18,879 nt of DNA, taken from contig CAXFCD010000234.1 in assembly GCA_964001155.1 (NCBI GenBank), positions 1 through 18,879 of the forward strand, read 5' to 3'. The notes under the pieces were generated by a model. That model was not told the origin of the DNA, did no database searches, and worked only from the letters and a program-made list of their open reading frames with translations. Below are positions 1-7,324 of the stretch, in pieces. This DNA comes from CAXFCD01 sp964001155. GTDB taxonomy: Bacteria > Fidelibacterota > Marinisomatia > Marinisomatales > UBA1611. The first letter of the stretch is position 1. Every line of letters begins with the position of its first letter. Position numbers and translations under genes: made by a program.

Positions 1-255
1 ATGCGCTCATTCATTTTTACACTCCTTTCAACATTCACAATTGGATTCGCTCAAATATTCAATGTGAAACCGTACCTCCAAAATGTCACACCAACCTCTA
101 TTCACATTATGTGGGAAACCTCAGGTGGAGATGAAAATGTAGTTCATTGGAATGCAAAAGATAATCATGGTACTCAAATGCCTGCAGGTGTTTATTTTTA
201 TAAAATTGTTTCAGACGATTTTACTGAAACAAAAAAAATGGTTTTGTTGAAATAA
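1..255 (+). CDS. Short secreted ORF, probable internally deleted remnant of a metallophosphoesterase with a T9SS-type sorting tail
   Basis: The 84-residue product starts with a clear signal peptide (residues 1-18, cleavage after GFA-Q). Residues about 22-45 (VKPYLQNVTPTSIHIMWET) match the beginning of the fibronectin-like domain that opens purple acid phosphatase-type metallophosphoesterases. Residues about 50-84 (AKDNHGTQMPAGVYFYKI to the final KKMVLLK) instead match the last third of a Por/T9SS type A C-terminal sorting domain. Such enzymes normally carry several hundred catalytic residues between these ends, and none are present, so no phosphatase activity is expected. The simplest reading is an in-frame internal deletion around the shared VHWN stretch, leaving a translatable remnant. 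A real mini secreted protein or an assembly join are alternatives. Its TAA stop (253-255) directly abuts the stop of the opposite-strand receptor gene. Confidence 0.55.
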   Translation: MRSFIFTLLSTFTIGFAQIFNVKPYLQNVTPTSIHIMWETSGGDENVVHWNAKDNHGTQMPAGVYFYKIVSDDFTETKKMVLLK

Positions 256-2916
256 TTAAAAACTGACTTTTAAAAATAATGTGGGTGTAATGCCAAACAT
301 GGCAACATCGGTCATTGTCAATTCGGATGTATAGGGATTATAACGTTTATGGCTGATATTATTTCGGTCGTATAAATTATATATTGAAAATCCGGTGTGG
401 ACTTTTGCCAAAGAAACTATCCAGATTTTTGAGAGACTTACATCCAAATGATGGATATGTGGAAGTCTGGTTTCATTCCTATCCGTGGAAATGACGACAC
501 GAAAATTTTCAACATTCACATTATCCAGTCCCGTATAAACATGACCGGAAGCAAGGACCCAATTTGCTGTTAATTCCCAGGAACCTATGTGCGTCATTAA
601 CACTGATTTGAATTCCTGGGTTTTATCATGGTCACTTAAGAACGGTTTACCCTCATTCAAATCCGGAAATGTATAAAGCGTTTTATTCCGTTGATATGAA
701 ACCCAGCCTGTGAAACGACCCTTCCTTTTTCGAAGTAATAATTCAATACCTTGGGCTGTACCCTTCCCCTGGTCAAGCAATGAAATTTTCTCGCTGCGTC
801 TGTTCCTAATATTATGAACTGGCACAGCTGAGTCCTTGAATTGAATCAAATCCGTCATGGATCGGTAATAAAATTCTCCTGTCATGGTATAATCCAAATA
901 ATCCCAATTGACGCCGAAATGACTATTCACTGACGATAGATTCGGAATGTCTTCTGATGAAAGTACCCACATACCCTGGGTACCGCGGGTGGTTTTATCG
1001 CCGGTTAGTCGATGAACAAATTGGTAGTGTTTCCCAAAAGAAGTCTCTAAGGTCAAATTGGGGTACATTTTATGAATCACAGAAATTCTTGGAGAAGTAT
1101 AAAATCCGGTTCTTTCAGAAAAATAAGAAATCCGCAGCCCGGATTGAATCACCCAGCTTGAGGTAGGTGTCCATTGGTCCTGAACATAAAAAGAATGGAG
1201 AAATCCCGATTGGGCAACAGAGGATTTGTTAGACGCGGAGAATTCTGTTTTATAATCAAAAAACGAAATATCATAAAATGTTTCATCAATTCCGGAACCG
1301 ATGCTATGATTTTCAAATCCGCGGTAGCGGTGATGGAATTTTATAGACCGATCTTCTAAGGTATTCTCCTCTTCCACAGAACCGGTCAACATGCGGACAT
1401 TGTTTACAATGGCTGAATCCTTGGAATTATATGTACTGGAATAATTGTAGTTTGATAAAGTCAACTGCGTATCTGATTCATGGTTCCATTGGGATGATAT
1501 ATTGAATGTTGTGCCACTATTTTTCCATTCTGTTGTCCCTTGTGCAAAGGAGGAATCATAACCCAAAATATCAGAGAAGCCAAAAAATTCTCTCGATTCA
1601 GTAATGGAATCCAAGCCTGTGGTGTTCGTCAGTGTAAAGCGGTGGTTGGGCGTGGCCATGAATGAAATTCTGTTTGTGAGATCCAAGTAAGAAAACCGGG
1701 GTGCATAATTTGACTCTTGGTGTTCAATGGCACTTTCCCCAATCAAATTAAAGTTATCATCTCCTGTGACATAATCCTGGATTGAATTATAAAGCTCTGT
1801 TTGGAACGAAGAAGTTGTTGAACTCCTTACGTTAAAGATCCAGCTTCCACGGGCGAAAAGAGGAATATCACCGGATAAGCCTTGGCTCATTAGATTGCCG
1901 TACAAGGACCCGTGGGGCTTTAGGCTGTTGCCGTTCCGGCTGGTTAATTCTATCACACTGGAAACACGACCACCGTATTGGGCCGGAAATCCACCTTTGT
2001 AGACTTGAACATCTTTGATAGCATTGGCATTCACCCCACTGACAAAGCCGAACAAATGTCCCGTTTGGTACAGAGGCATACCGTCCAGCAAAATTAAATT
2101 TTGGTCCGGCGTGCCACCCCGGATATAAAGCCCTGATGTACCGCCAATGCCCAATTGAATTCCGGGAAGAAGTTGCAGAGACCTGAAAATGTCCACTTCT
2201 CCTAAATTGGGTAAAGTGGAAATGTGCCGCGGTGAAAAGGAAATTTGGCCCGGTGCGTTAGAACGATCCATGAATTCCCGCGTGTTCCCTGTGATGGAAA
2301 CAGCCTCCGTAACCAATACTTTTGGTGCTATGAAAATTTCATGGAATATTTTTTCGTCTTTAGGGAAGAGGAGCGACATTTTTTCTGCCTCATAACCGAT
2401 ATATGAAATCGTTAACGTACACGCGCGCATGGAAATATTTGGGATGGAAAATGTGCCATCATTTCGGGAGATATCCCCAATTCTTAATTCCGGGATAAAC
2501 ACATTGGCAAAGGGGATCGGTTCTCCGGTTTCCTTATCCATGGCCCGACCTGATACGGCAAACCGAAAAGGTTCAACGGGATTTAAAACTGTGAATTGAT
2601 TACCGGTATGCTTCCAGATCAAATTGGATGTGGATAAAACAGCAGCAATGGCTTCTTCTTGGGTGCAGGATTTGCAGGATGCTGAGATAGGATCATTGGC
2701 AATATCATCGGGAAATACAATGCTTACGCCGTGATCATCAATAAGTGTTTTTAAAGCAGTTTTTAAGGTTGTGTCCTGAAAATTGAACGAAATTGACTTA
2801 TCTTTAGAAACAGCAAATACCGGACGACTCAAAATAATGAGCCCGGCAAATAGAAAGATTAATGGGGGGAATAGCTTAGATGATCGTGCACGTTTCACCA
2901 TCGAATTTAAACTCAT
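256..2916 (-). CDS. TonB-dependent outer-membrane receptor/transducer with STN signalling domain
   Basis: The 886-residue protein has a signal peptide (residues 1-35, hydrophobic core LIFLFAGLIILS, ending VFA). An STN (secretin/TonB N-terminal short) domain follows at about 42-112, a carboxypeptidase-regulatory-like domain at about 119-200 (VSGRAMDKETGEPIPFANV) and a plug at about 205-328 (LYIRGG, LLDGMPLY, VYKGGFPAQYGGR). The rest is a predicted 22-strand barrel ending in phenylalanine (FLKVSF), the usual outer-membrane assembly signal. The STN domain together with the upstream sigma and FecR genes marks it as a transducer: ligand binding outside is reported to FecR in the periplasm, while TonB energy drives uptake. 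The substrate cannot be told from sequence, and no SusD-type lipoprotein lies beside it. The start overlaps the end of fecR by 41 bp. A second ATG at 2901 (Met6) would also keep the signal peptide. An uncommon CKSC cysteine pair sits at STN residues 81-84. Confidence 0.94.
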   Translation of the reverse strand: MSLNSMVKRARSSKLFPPLIFLFAGLIILSRPVFAVSKDKSISFNFQDTTLKTALKTLIDDHGVSIVFPDDIANDPISASCKSCTQEEAIAAVLSTSNLIWKHTGNQFTVLNPVEPFRFAVSGRAMDKETGEPIPFANVFIPELRIGDISRNDGTFSIPNISMRACTLTISYIGYEAEKMSLLFPKDEKIFHEIFIAPKVLVTEAVSITGNTREFMDRSNAPGQISFSPRHISTLPNLGEVDIFRSLQLLPGIQLGIGGTSGLYIRGGTPDQNLILLDGMPLYQTGHLFGFVSGVNANAIKDVQVYKGGFPAQYGGRVSSVIELTSRNGNSLKPHGSLYGNLMSQGLSGDIPLFARGSWIFNVRSSTTSSFQTELYNSIQDYVTGDDNFNLIGESAIEHQESNYAPRFSYLDLTNRISFMATPNHRFTLTNTTGLDSITESREFFGFSDILGYDSSFAQGTTEWKNSGTTFNISSQWNHESDTQLTLSNYNYSSTYNSKDSAIVNNVRMLTGSVEEENTLEDRSIKFHHRYRGFENHSIGSGIDETFYDISFFDYKTEFSASNKSSVAQSGFLHSFYVQDQWTPTSSWVIQSGLRISYFSERTGFYTSPRISVIHKMYPNLTLETSFGKHYQFVHRLTGDKTTRGTQGMWVLSSEDIPNLSSVNSHFGVNWDYLDYTMTGEFYYRSMTDLIQFKDSAVPVHNIRNRRSEKISLLDQGKGTAQGIELLLRKRKGRFTGWVSYQRNKTLYTFPDLNEGKPFLSDHDKTQEFKSVLMTHIGSWELTANWVLASGHVYTGLDNVNVENFRVVISTDRNETRLPHIHHLDVSLSKIWIVSLAKVHTGFSIYNLYDRNNISHKRYNPYTSELTMTDVAMFGITPTLFLKVSF

Positions 2917-3808
2917 GTTGAGTCAATAATGAAATAGTGCTCAACACTGTATTTAAATCCTGTGCGTCAATGACTCCGGTGACGGTGATCTCAGCCAAAG
3001 CCGCTGTGGCAAATTCAAATGAAATGCCAAAGGTACGTTCAATTTCGCCGCAAACTTCTGACAGGGGCGTTTGATCGCAAACGAGTTTTTTATGCATCCA
3101 ATCGGGATAATTGCTGTAAGAAACATTTTGAAGATTTGTTTCATCAAAGTCAGTTTCCACATCCAGCATTTGTCCTTGGTTTAGGATAACTGCTTTTGCT
3201 TCATTGGCGACTTGGACAATCCCTTCCTTCACACCCACTTCAAAACCATCTTCCCTGGTGCGAACATTAAAAGCTGTTCCAAGTACAGTGACTTGTCCGT
3301 GATTTGTATTGACGATGAAAGGTGTTTGCCCTTTTTTAACATCGAAATAAGCTTCACCGAAAAGTGTGAGTGTGCGATGGTCGGAATTAAAATCTTTTTT
3401 ATATTTAATTTGACTTCCTGCATTCAGGGTGATGGTGGAACCATCGGGCAGTTGAACAGTTTCAAAATCGGTGGCTTTGGTTACGATGGATTCAGTCGTA
3501 AGCGAATCATAGGCAAAGGGTAATACCATAACAAAGGCAAGTCCCAAGGCCACAGCGTAATTCAGTCGCGGTTTAAGCGCTGACCAAATACCCTGCGTGG
3601 GTGGCGTCAGGCGTTGTCGATCCTGCTTCATGTCCATATCCATATCGGTAATGTCCATGTTCTGAGACAGGCGCATCCATACCTCTTCTTTGTTAGGCGG
3701 GGATGGCAATTTAACTTGAGCACTGCACTCCCAAATCAGTTTTTGTATATCGTCTAGTTTTTTCATATAATTTTTTCCGGATTCTAAGAATCGTATCTTA
3801 TTCTCCAT
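2876..3808 (-). CDS. FecR-family anti-sigma factor
   Basis: The 310-residue protein has a cytoplasmic N-terminal segment (1-80) that would bind the sigma factor. One transmembrane helix follows at about 84-102 (VALGLAFVMVLPFAY). The periplasmic FecR domain lies at about 112-215 (VQLPDGSTITLNAGS, FGEAYFDVKKG, VTVLGTAFNVR). The C-terminal domain at about 241-310 has the short alpha/beta STN-like look of Bacteroidota FecR proteins (DUF4974 type). In this family the C-terminal domain contacts the receptor's STN domain and regulates release of the partner sigma factor. The gene starts 34 bp after the sigma stop and runs 41 bp into the receptor gene, so the three are probably one transcript. An alternative ATG at Met15 (3766) is possible. 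An acidic, methionine-rich run (MDITDMDMDM) at residues 51-60 is unusual. It carries three cysteines in the C-terminal domain (244, 253, 307). Confidence 0.94.
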   Translation of the reverse strand: MENKIRFLESGKNYMKKLDDIQKLIWECSAQVKLPSPPNKEEVWMRLSQNMDITDMDMDMKQDRQRLTPPTQGIWSALKPRLNYAVALGLAFVMVLPFAYDSLTTESIVTKATDFETVQLPDGSTITLNAGSQIKYKKDFNSDHRTLTLFGEAYFDVKKGQTPFIVNTNHGQVTVLGTAFNVRTREDGFEVGVKEGIVQVANEAKAVILNQGQMLDVETDFDETNLQNVSYSNYPDWMHKKLVCDQTPLSEVCGEIERTFGISFEFATAALAEITVTGVIDAQDLNTVLSTISLLTQHEFKFDGETCTII

Positions 3809-3842
3809 CGTAGCAAATAAACGTAGTTAAATGTGATCTTAC

Positions 3843-4388
3843 TCACATATAATTCTTCAAGTTTTTCTTTAAAACTTTCAGTGCTCTATAGATTTGATTC
3901 TCCACAGTCCGCACGCTTAAATCCAACAGTTCTGCAATCTCCGGATTCGTTTTTCCTTCAATACGGCTCAGGATAAAAATGTTTCTGCATTTATCCGGCA
4001 ATTTATCATTCACTACTTTTTGGATCTCTTCCTGTAGCATGGCGGCTTGGTTCACTGCCTCCGGATCATCAAAATGTGATTTTCCGAATTCTGGGATCAA
4101 ATCCTCATGGCGATGGCGAACTTCCTTGTAGCGGAAATGGTCGTAACAGAGATTGGTGCTGATTCGGGCGATCAATGAAAAAAAGGATTTTTTCGGCTGA
4201 ATGGAATCCCGGGTGCGCCATACCCGTAAAAATGTTTCCTGAGTGATATCCTCCGCCAAATCTGCATCTTGGACCCGATAAACAACAAACCGGAAAAGGG
4301 TATCATGAAAATCAGAAAAAAGCTGGTGGAAAGCGTTTTTATCAGAATTTTTGACCTGTCGGAGTAGAATTTGTTCCTGTTCTGCCAT
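3843..4388 (-). CDS. ECF RNA polymerase sigma factor, FecI-like (Bacteroidota-expansion type)
   Basis: This 181-residue protein has only sigma-70 regions 2 and 4, as extracytoplasmic-function sigma factors do. Region 2 spans about 20-90, with the core-binding and -10 recognition stretch around DLAEDITQETFLRVW and SLIARISTNLCYDHFR. Region 4 spans about 123-175, with the helix-turn-helix NPEIAELLDLSVRTVENQI that would read the -35 element. The length is normal for the family. It is the first gene of a sigma / FecR / TonB receptor cassette, so FecR is the expected partner and the receptor is the expected sensor. It probably drives its own cassette, but the target promoter cannot be defined from one copy. 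The ATG is preceded by no Shine-Dalgarno sequence. Confidence 0.95.
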   Translation of the reverse strand: MAEQEQILLRQVKNSDKNAFHQLFSDFHDTLFRFVVYRVQDADLAEDITQETFLRVWRTRDSIQPKKSFFSLIARISTNLCYDHFRYKEVRHRHEDLIPEFGKSHFDDPEAVNQAAMLQEEIQKVVNDKLPDKCRNIFILSRIEGKTNPEIAELLDLSVRTVENQIYRALKVLKKNLKNYM

Positions 4389-4401
4389 AGAATAAAGGAT
4401 G

Positions 4402-4409
4402 CAAATTTA
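4402..4409 (-). promoter_or_regulatory. Candidate FCB-type -7 promoter element of the sigma gene
   Basis: Read on the minus strand this is TAAATTTG, an exact match to the Bacteroidota housekeeping -7 consensus TAnnTTTG. It lies 13 nt upstream of the sigma factor ATG, which would give a very short leader. No convincing -33 TTTG box is seen at the expected 19-21 nt upstream; the nearest candidate is a CTGTTTATC stretch. The match is short and could be chance. Confidence 0.3.
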
Positions 4410-4451
4410 ACGGCACTTTAGGGAGATAAACAGAGCTGGTTGGGGATAAAA

Positions 4452-4526
4452 TCACAGATCCCCGGAATGACAAGGAGGATAAGAAGGTAGAAGGTTATCT
4501 TGGGATAAATTTCCGGGGACCTGTGA
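4452..4526. repeat. Imperfect inverted repeat in the divergent spacer (16-bp arms, 43-nt loop)
   Basis: The left arm TCACAGATCCCCGGAA (4452-4467) pairs with the right arm TTCCGGGGACCTGTGA (4511-4526) at 15 of 16 positions. The 43-nt interior contains purine-rich tracts. It sits between the divergent sigma and aldehyde dehydrogenase genes, so it is not a terminator for a convergent pair. Arms containing CCCCGGAATGAC-like sequence resemble dispersed intergenic palindromes seen in many bacterial genomes, so a small interspersed repeat is one reading. A structured leader or operator for the rightward operon is another. A second short pairing (GGGGAT at 4442-4447 with ATCCCC at 4458-4463) overlaps the left arm and could compete with it. 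Confidence 0.6.
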
Positions 4527-4606
4527 AGCTTTGAACGCCCTCACACATACAACGGTTCCATCTTTTTAAATACTCATGTATTTTTACCTTAGAAATTGAG
4601 AATAAA

Positions 4607-6013
4607 ATGAATCAATCAAACCACATTACAACAACTTTTGAATCTCAACGGGCTGCCGTTTCATTCCCGCCCCTTGAAAAACGTCTTGACCATTTGTCCA
4701 AAATTGAGACTTGGATCAAAACCCATCGCGCAGAAATATTTGAAGCTCATAATAAGGATTTGGGAAAACCGGAGTCAGAAGTAGAATTAGCGGAAATATG
4801 GTATGTGATGTCAGAGATCAAAGTAGTCAGGCGGAATCTCCATGACTGGATGGCCAGAGATACGAGGGGCGTTTCCACCTTGGCTCTCAGCACAGCTCGC
4901 TCTTGGGTGCATTATGAACCGAAAGGTGTTGTCTTAATCATATCGCCCTGGAATTTCCCTTTCAATTTAACGGTGGGACCCTTGGTGTCTGCCTTGGCTG
5001 CGGGGAATCGGGTGATCATTAAACCATCGGAAATGACGCCTCATGTCAGCGCATTGATTCAAAAAATGGTCACTGATTTATTTGAGCCCAATCATGTGGC
5101 TGTATTCCAAGGTGATGCGGAAGTGGCAAAATCATTACTGGAATTACGGTTTGACCATATTTTTTTTACCGGCAGTCCTGCCGTCGGGAAAATTGTCATG
5201 GCTGCTGCAGCGAAGCATCTCGCCTCCGTCACGTTGGAATTGGGCGGTAAATCCCCCACCATCATTGATGAAACAGCCCATTTGAATATGACAGTGAAAA
5301 AGTTGGTTTGGGGAAAATGTATTAATGCTGGCCAATCCTGTATTGCGCCGGATTACATTTTGGTCCACAAAAAATTCAAGGAAAAATTGATCCAAAAGTT
5401 ATCCAATCGATTAAATGACGTATATGGCGTCACTGGGGAAGAAAAACAATCTTCCCCGGATTTTGCCCGAATTGTAAATCATCATCATTGGGATCGTGTG
5501 AACCAACTTTTGGAAAAAACAGTCCATGAAGGCGGGACCATTGCTCACGGTGGTGGAAAGGATGAAGCAGAAAACTTTATAGAACCTACCTTGATAAACA
5601 ATGTAAAGCCGGGTATGAAAATTATGGAAGAAGAAATATTTGGACCCTTGCTGCCTATCCTGTCTTTTGAGTCCCTGGATGAATGCATTAATATCATCAA
5701 TGCCAGACCCAAACCATTGGCGTTGTACCTTTTCTCCAATTCCAGAAAAAATATTGATTACATGATTCAAAACACCTCCTCTGGCGGTATGGTGATCAAT
5801 GAAGTGAAATCACACTTTTTAAACCTGGATTTGCCCTTTGGCGGCGTGAATACCAGCGGATTTGGTAGATCCCATGGACAGGAGGGATTTAAGTCTTTTT
5901 CCAATGCTCGAACCATGCTGAAAAATGGCAGGATGAGTATGATTGGTTTAACATTTCCGCCCTATACAGACTGGACAAAAAAAATCATCCGGTTTGTGTC
6001 CCGCTACTTATAA
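4607..6013 (+). CDS. NAD(P)-dependent aldehyde dehydrogenase, class 3-like
   Basis: The enzyme oxidises aldehydes to carboxylates and is probably cytoplasmic or loosely membrane-associated; the real substrate is unknown. The 468-residue product has the full catalytic set: PWNFP with Asn116, cofactor-binding KPSE (139-142), FTGS near 187-190, general base Glu211 in LELGGKSP, nucleophile Cys245 in GQSC, and EEIFGP at 342-347. The PFGGVNTSGFGRSHG stretch (410-424) and the late FPPYT near 450-454 are hallmarks of the ALDH3 subfamily (fatty, aromatic or coniferyl aldehyde dehydrogenases). The length fits this subfamily and nothing looks broken. The ATG follows an AT-rich leader with little Shine-Dalgarno character. 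A hydrolase gene follows after 19 bp, suggesting co-transcription. Confidence 0.95.
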   Translation: MNQSNHITTTFESQRAAVSFPPLEKRLDHLSKIETWIKTHRAEIFEAHNKDLGKPESEVELAEIWYVMSEIKVVRRNLHDWMARDTRGVSTLALSTARSWVHYEPKGVVLIISPWNFPFNLTVGPLVSALAAGNRVIIKPSEMTPHVSALIQKMVTDLFEPNHVAVFQGDAEVAKSLLELRFDHIFFTGSPAVGKIVMAAAAKHLASVTLELGGKSPTIIDETAHLNMTVKKLVWGKCINAGQSCIAPDYILVHKKFKEKLIQKLSNRLNDVYGVTGEEKQSSPDFARIVNHHHWDRVNQLLEKTVHEGGTIAHGGGKDEAENFIEPTLINNVKPGMKIMEEEIFGPLLPILSFESLDECINIINARPKPLALYLFSNSRKNIDYMIQNTSSGGMVINEVKSHFLNLDLPFGGVNTSGFGRSHGQEGFKSFSNARTMLKNGRMSMIGLTFPPYTDWTKKIIRFVSRYL

Positions 6014-6032
6014 CAACCAACAATCGAATCAA

Positions 6033-7292
6033 ATGCTTCTTTCAACCTACCAATATGACGACATGTTCATTTTTGAACATACCTTTGAAGTTCCTTTAAA
6101 TTATACTGAGCCGGAAGCAGAAAAAATTTCTGTTTTCGTAAGAGAGCTTCGATCAGACCCGGAAAAAAGAAAACCTTATTTAATTTTTTTCCAAGGTGGC
6201 CCCGGTTTTGAATCACCTCGTCCAATCACCAATTCAGGATGGATAAAATGCGCCCTTGAACGATATGATATATTATTGTTAGACCAACGAGGTACAGGCC
6301 GAAGCACACCGGTTACAATTCAAACCATCGGCAAATGGGAACCGCAAAAACAGGCGAATTATTTACAGCATTTCCGGGCTGACAATATTGTGAATGATGC
6401 AGAGCACATCAGGCAAGAATTGAATGACGGAGAACCTTGGTCGATTCTGGGGCAAAGTTTTGGTGGTTTTTGCGCCGTGAATTATTTGTCATTCCATGCA
6501 CACGGACTGAAAGAGGTTATGATTACAGGGGGAATTCCGCCCTTATCTGCCCATCCGGATGAAATTTACAGGCGTACTTATAAAAGAGTTAAATTGAAGA
6601 ATGAAGCATTTTTTAGTATTTTCCCGGAGGCACAAAAACGAGCCTGTCAAATTGCAGACCACATCCGAAAAACAGATCCAATCTTTCCCGACGGTGACAC
6701 ACTCACGGTAGAACGATTCCAACTTTTAGGCCTGCAACTTGGTTTCAGCGATGGATATGCAAACTTGAATTATTTATTTGAACATGCTTTTGCAGACAGA
6801 GAATTATCTTATGCTTTTCTAAAAGGGCTAACGAATCTCCAAAGTTTTGATACGAATCCGTTTTTCACAATTCTCCATGAGGCGTGCTATGCCCAGAAAT
6901 TTTCCACCAATTGGTCTGCAAACAAAATTCGAGACGAGTTCCAAGAATTTGATCCAAAATCCCGGGATCCTTTCCTGTTCACCGGGGAAATGCTTTATCC
7001 GTGGATGCTTGACCAATTCCATTCCTTGACTCCCTTGAGAGATGCAGCACACTTTTTAGCAGAAAAAAGTGATTGGCCCGCTTTGTATCATACAGACAAA
7101 TTATTAAAGAATTCGGTCCCGGTTGCGGCAGCTGTTTACACTCATGATATGTATGTGGATCGAGACTATTCAATGGAAACAGCAGAGTCTATTCAAGGCA
7201 TAAAGGTCTGGGAAACAGACGAGTATGAACATAACGGATTGCGCAGTCATGGCAAAAATGTGCTCCAAAATCTTTTTAAACTGCTGGACTGA
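6033..7292 (+). CDS. Proline iminopeptidase-like alpha/beta hydrolase (peptidase family S33)
   Basis: With the chosen ATG the product is 419 residues. It shows GGPG at 55-58 (oxyanion loop of S33 peptidases), DQRGTGRS at 84-91 and the nucleophile elbow GQSFGG with Ser142. Near the C-terminus are Asp372 or Asp376 (HDMYVDRD) and His400 in YEHNGLR, completing a likely Ser-Asp-His triad. Family members release N-terminal proline or other residues from peptides; substrate specificity is unproven here. There is no signal peptide, so it is likely cytoplasmic. The frame is open upstream to a TTG at 5994 inside the dehydrogenase gene. I prefer the ATG at 6033 because it avoids that overlap and the extra 13 residues have no family similarity that I can see. 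Confidence 0.88.
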   Translation: MLLSTYQYDDMFIFEHTFEVPLNYTEPEAEKISVFVRELRSDPEKRKPYLIFFQGGPGFESPRPITNSGWIKCALERYDILLLDQRGTGRSTPVTIQTIGKWEPQKQANYLQHFRADNIVNDAEHIRQELNDGEPWSILGQSFGGFCAVNYLSFHAHGLKEVMITGGIPPLSAHPDEIYRRTYKRVKLKNEAFFSIFPEAQKRACQIADHIRKTDPIFPDGDTLTVERFQLLGLQLGFSDGYANLNYLFEHAFADRELSYAFLKGLTNLQSFDTNPFFTILHEACYAQKFSTNWSANKIRDEFQEFDPKSRDPFLFTGEMLYPWMLDQFHSLTPLRDAAHFLAEKSDWPALYHTDKLLKNSVPVAAAVYTHDMYVDRDYSMETAESIQGIKVWETDEYEHNGLRSHGKNVLQNLFKLLD

Positions 7293-7324
7293 CAAATTCA
7301 AAATCCTGATATAAATTACAGGAT

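Noticed and set aside
228..248. A/T-only hairpin (AACAAAA / TTTTGTT) near the end of the first ORF as a terminator
   Set aside because: The stem is only seven weak pairs, lies inside coding sequence, and is not followed by a clear U-tract.
957..1359. Short plus-strand ORFs opposite the TonB receptor gene
   Set aside because: They are antisense to well-supported barrel coding sequence and show no domain or ribosome-binding support.
4560..4606. Promoter for the aldehyde dehydrogenase in the AT-rich stretch before 4607
   Set aside because: The sequence is rich in T and A but has no convincing paired -33/-7 or -35/-10 elements, so no specific site can be supported.
5994..6032. Upstream TTG start for the proline iminopeptidase-like gene
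   Set aside because: It would overlap the dehydrogenase end and add 13 residues with no family similarity that I can see; the ATG at 6033 fits the family start better.
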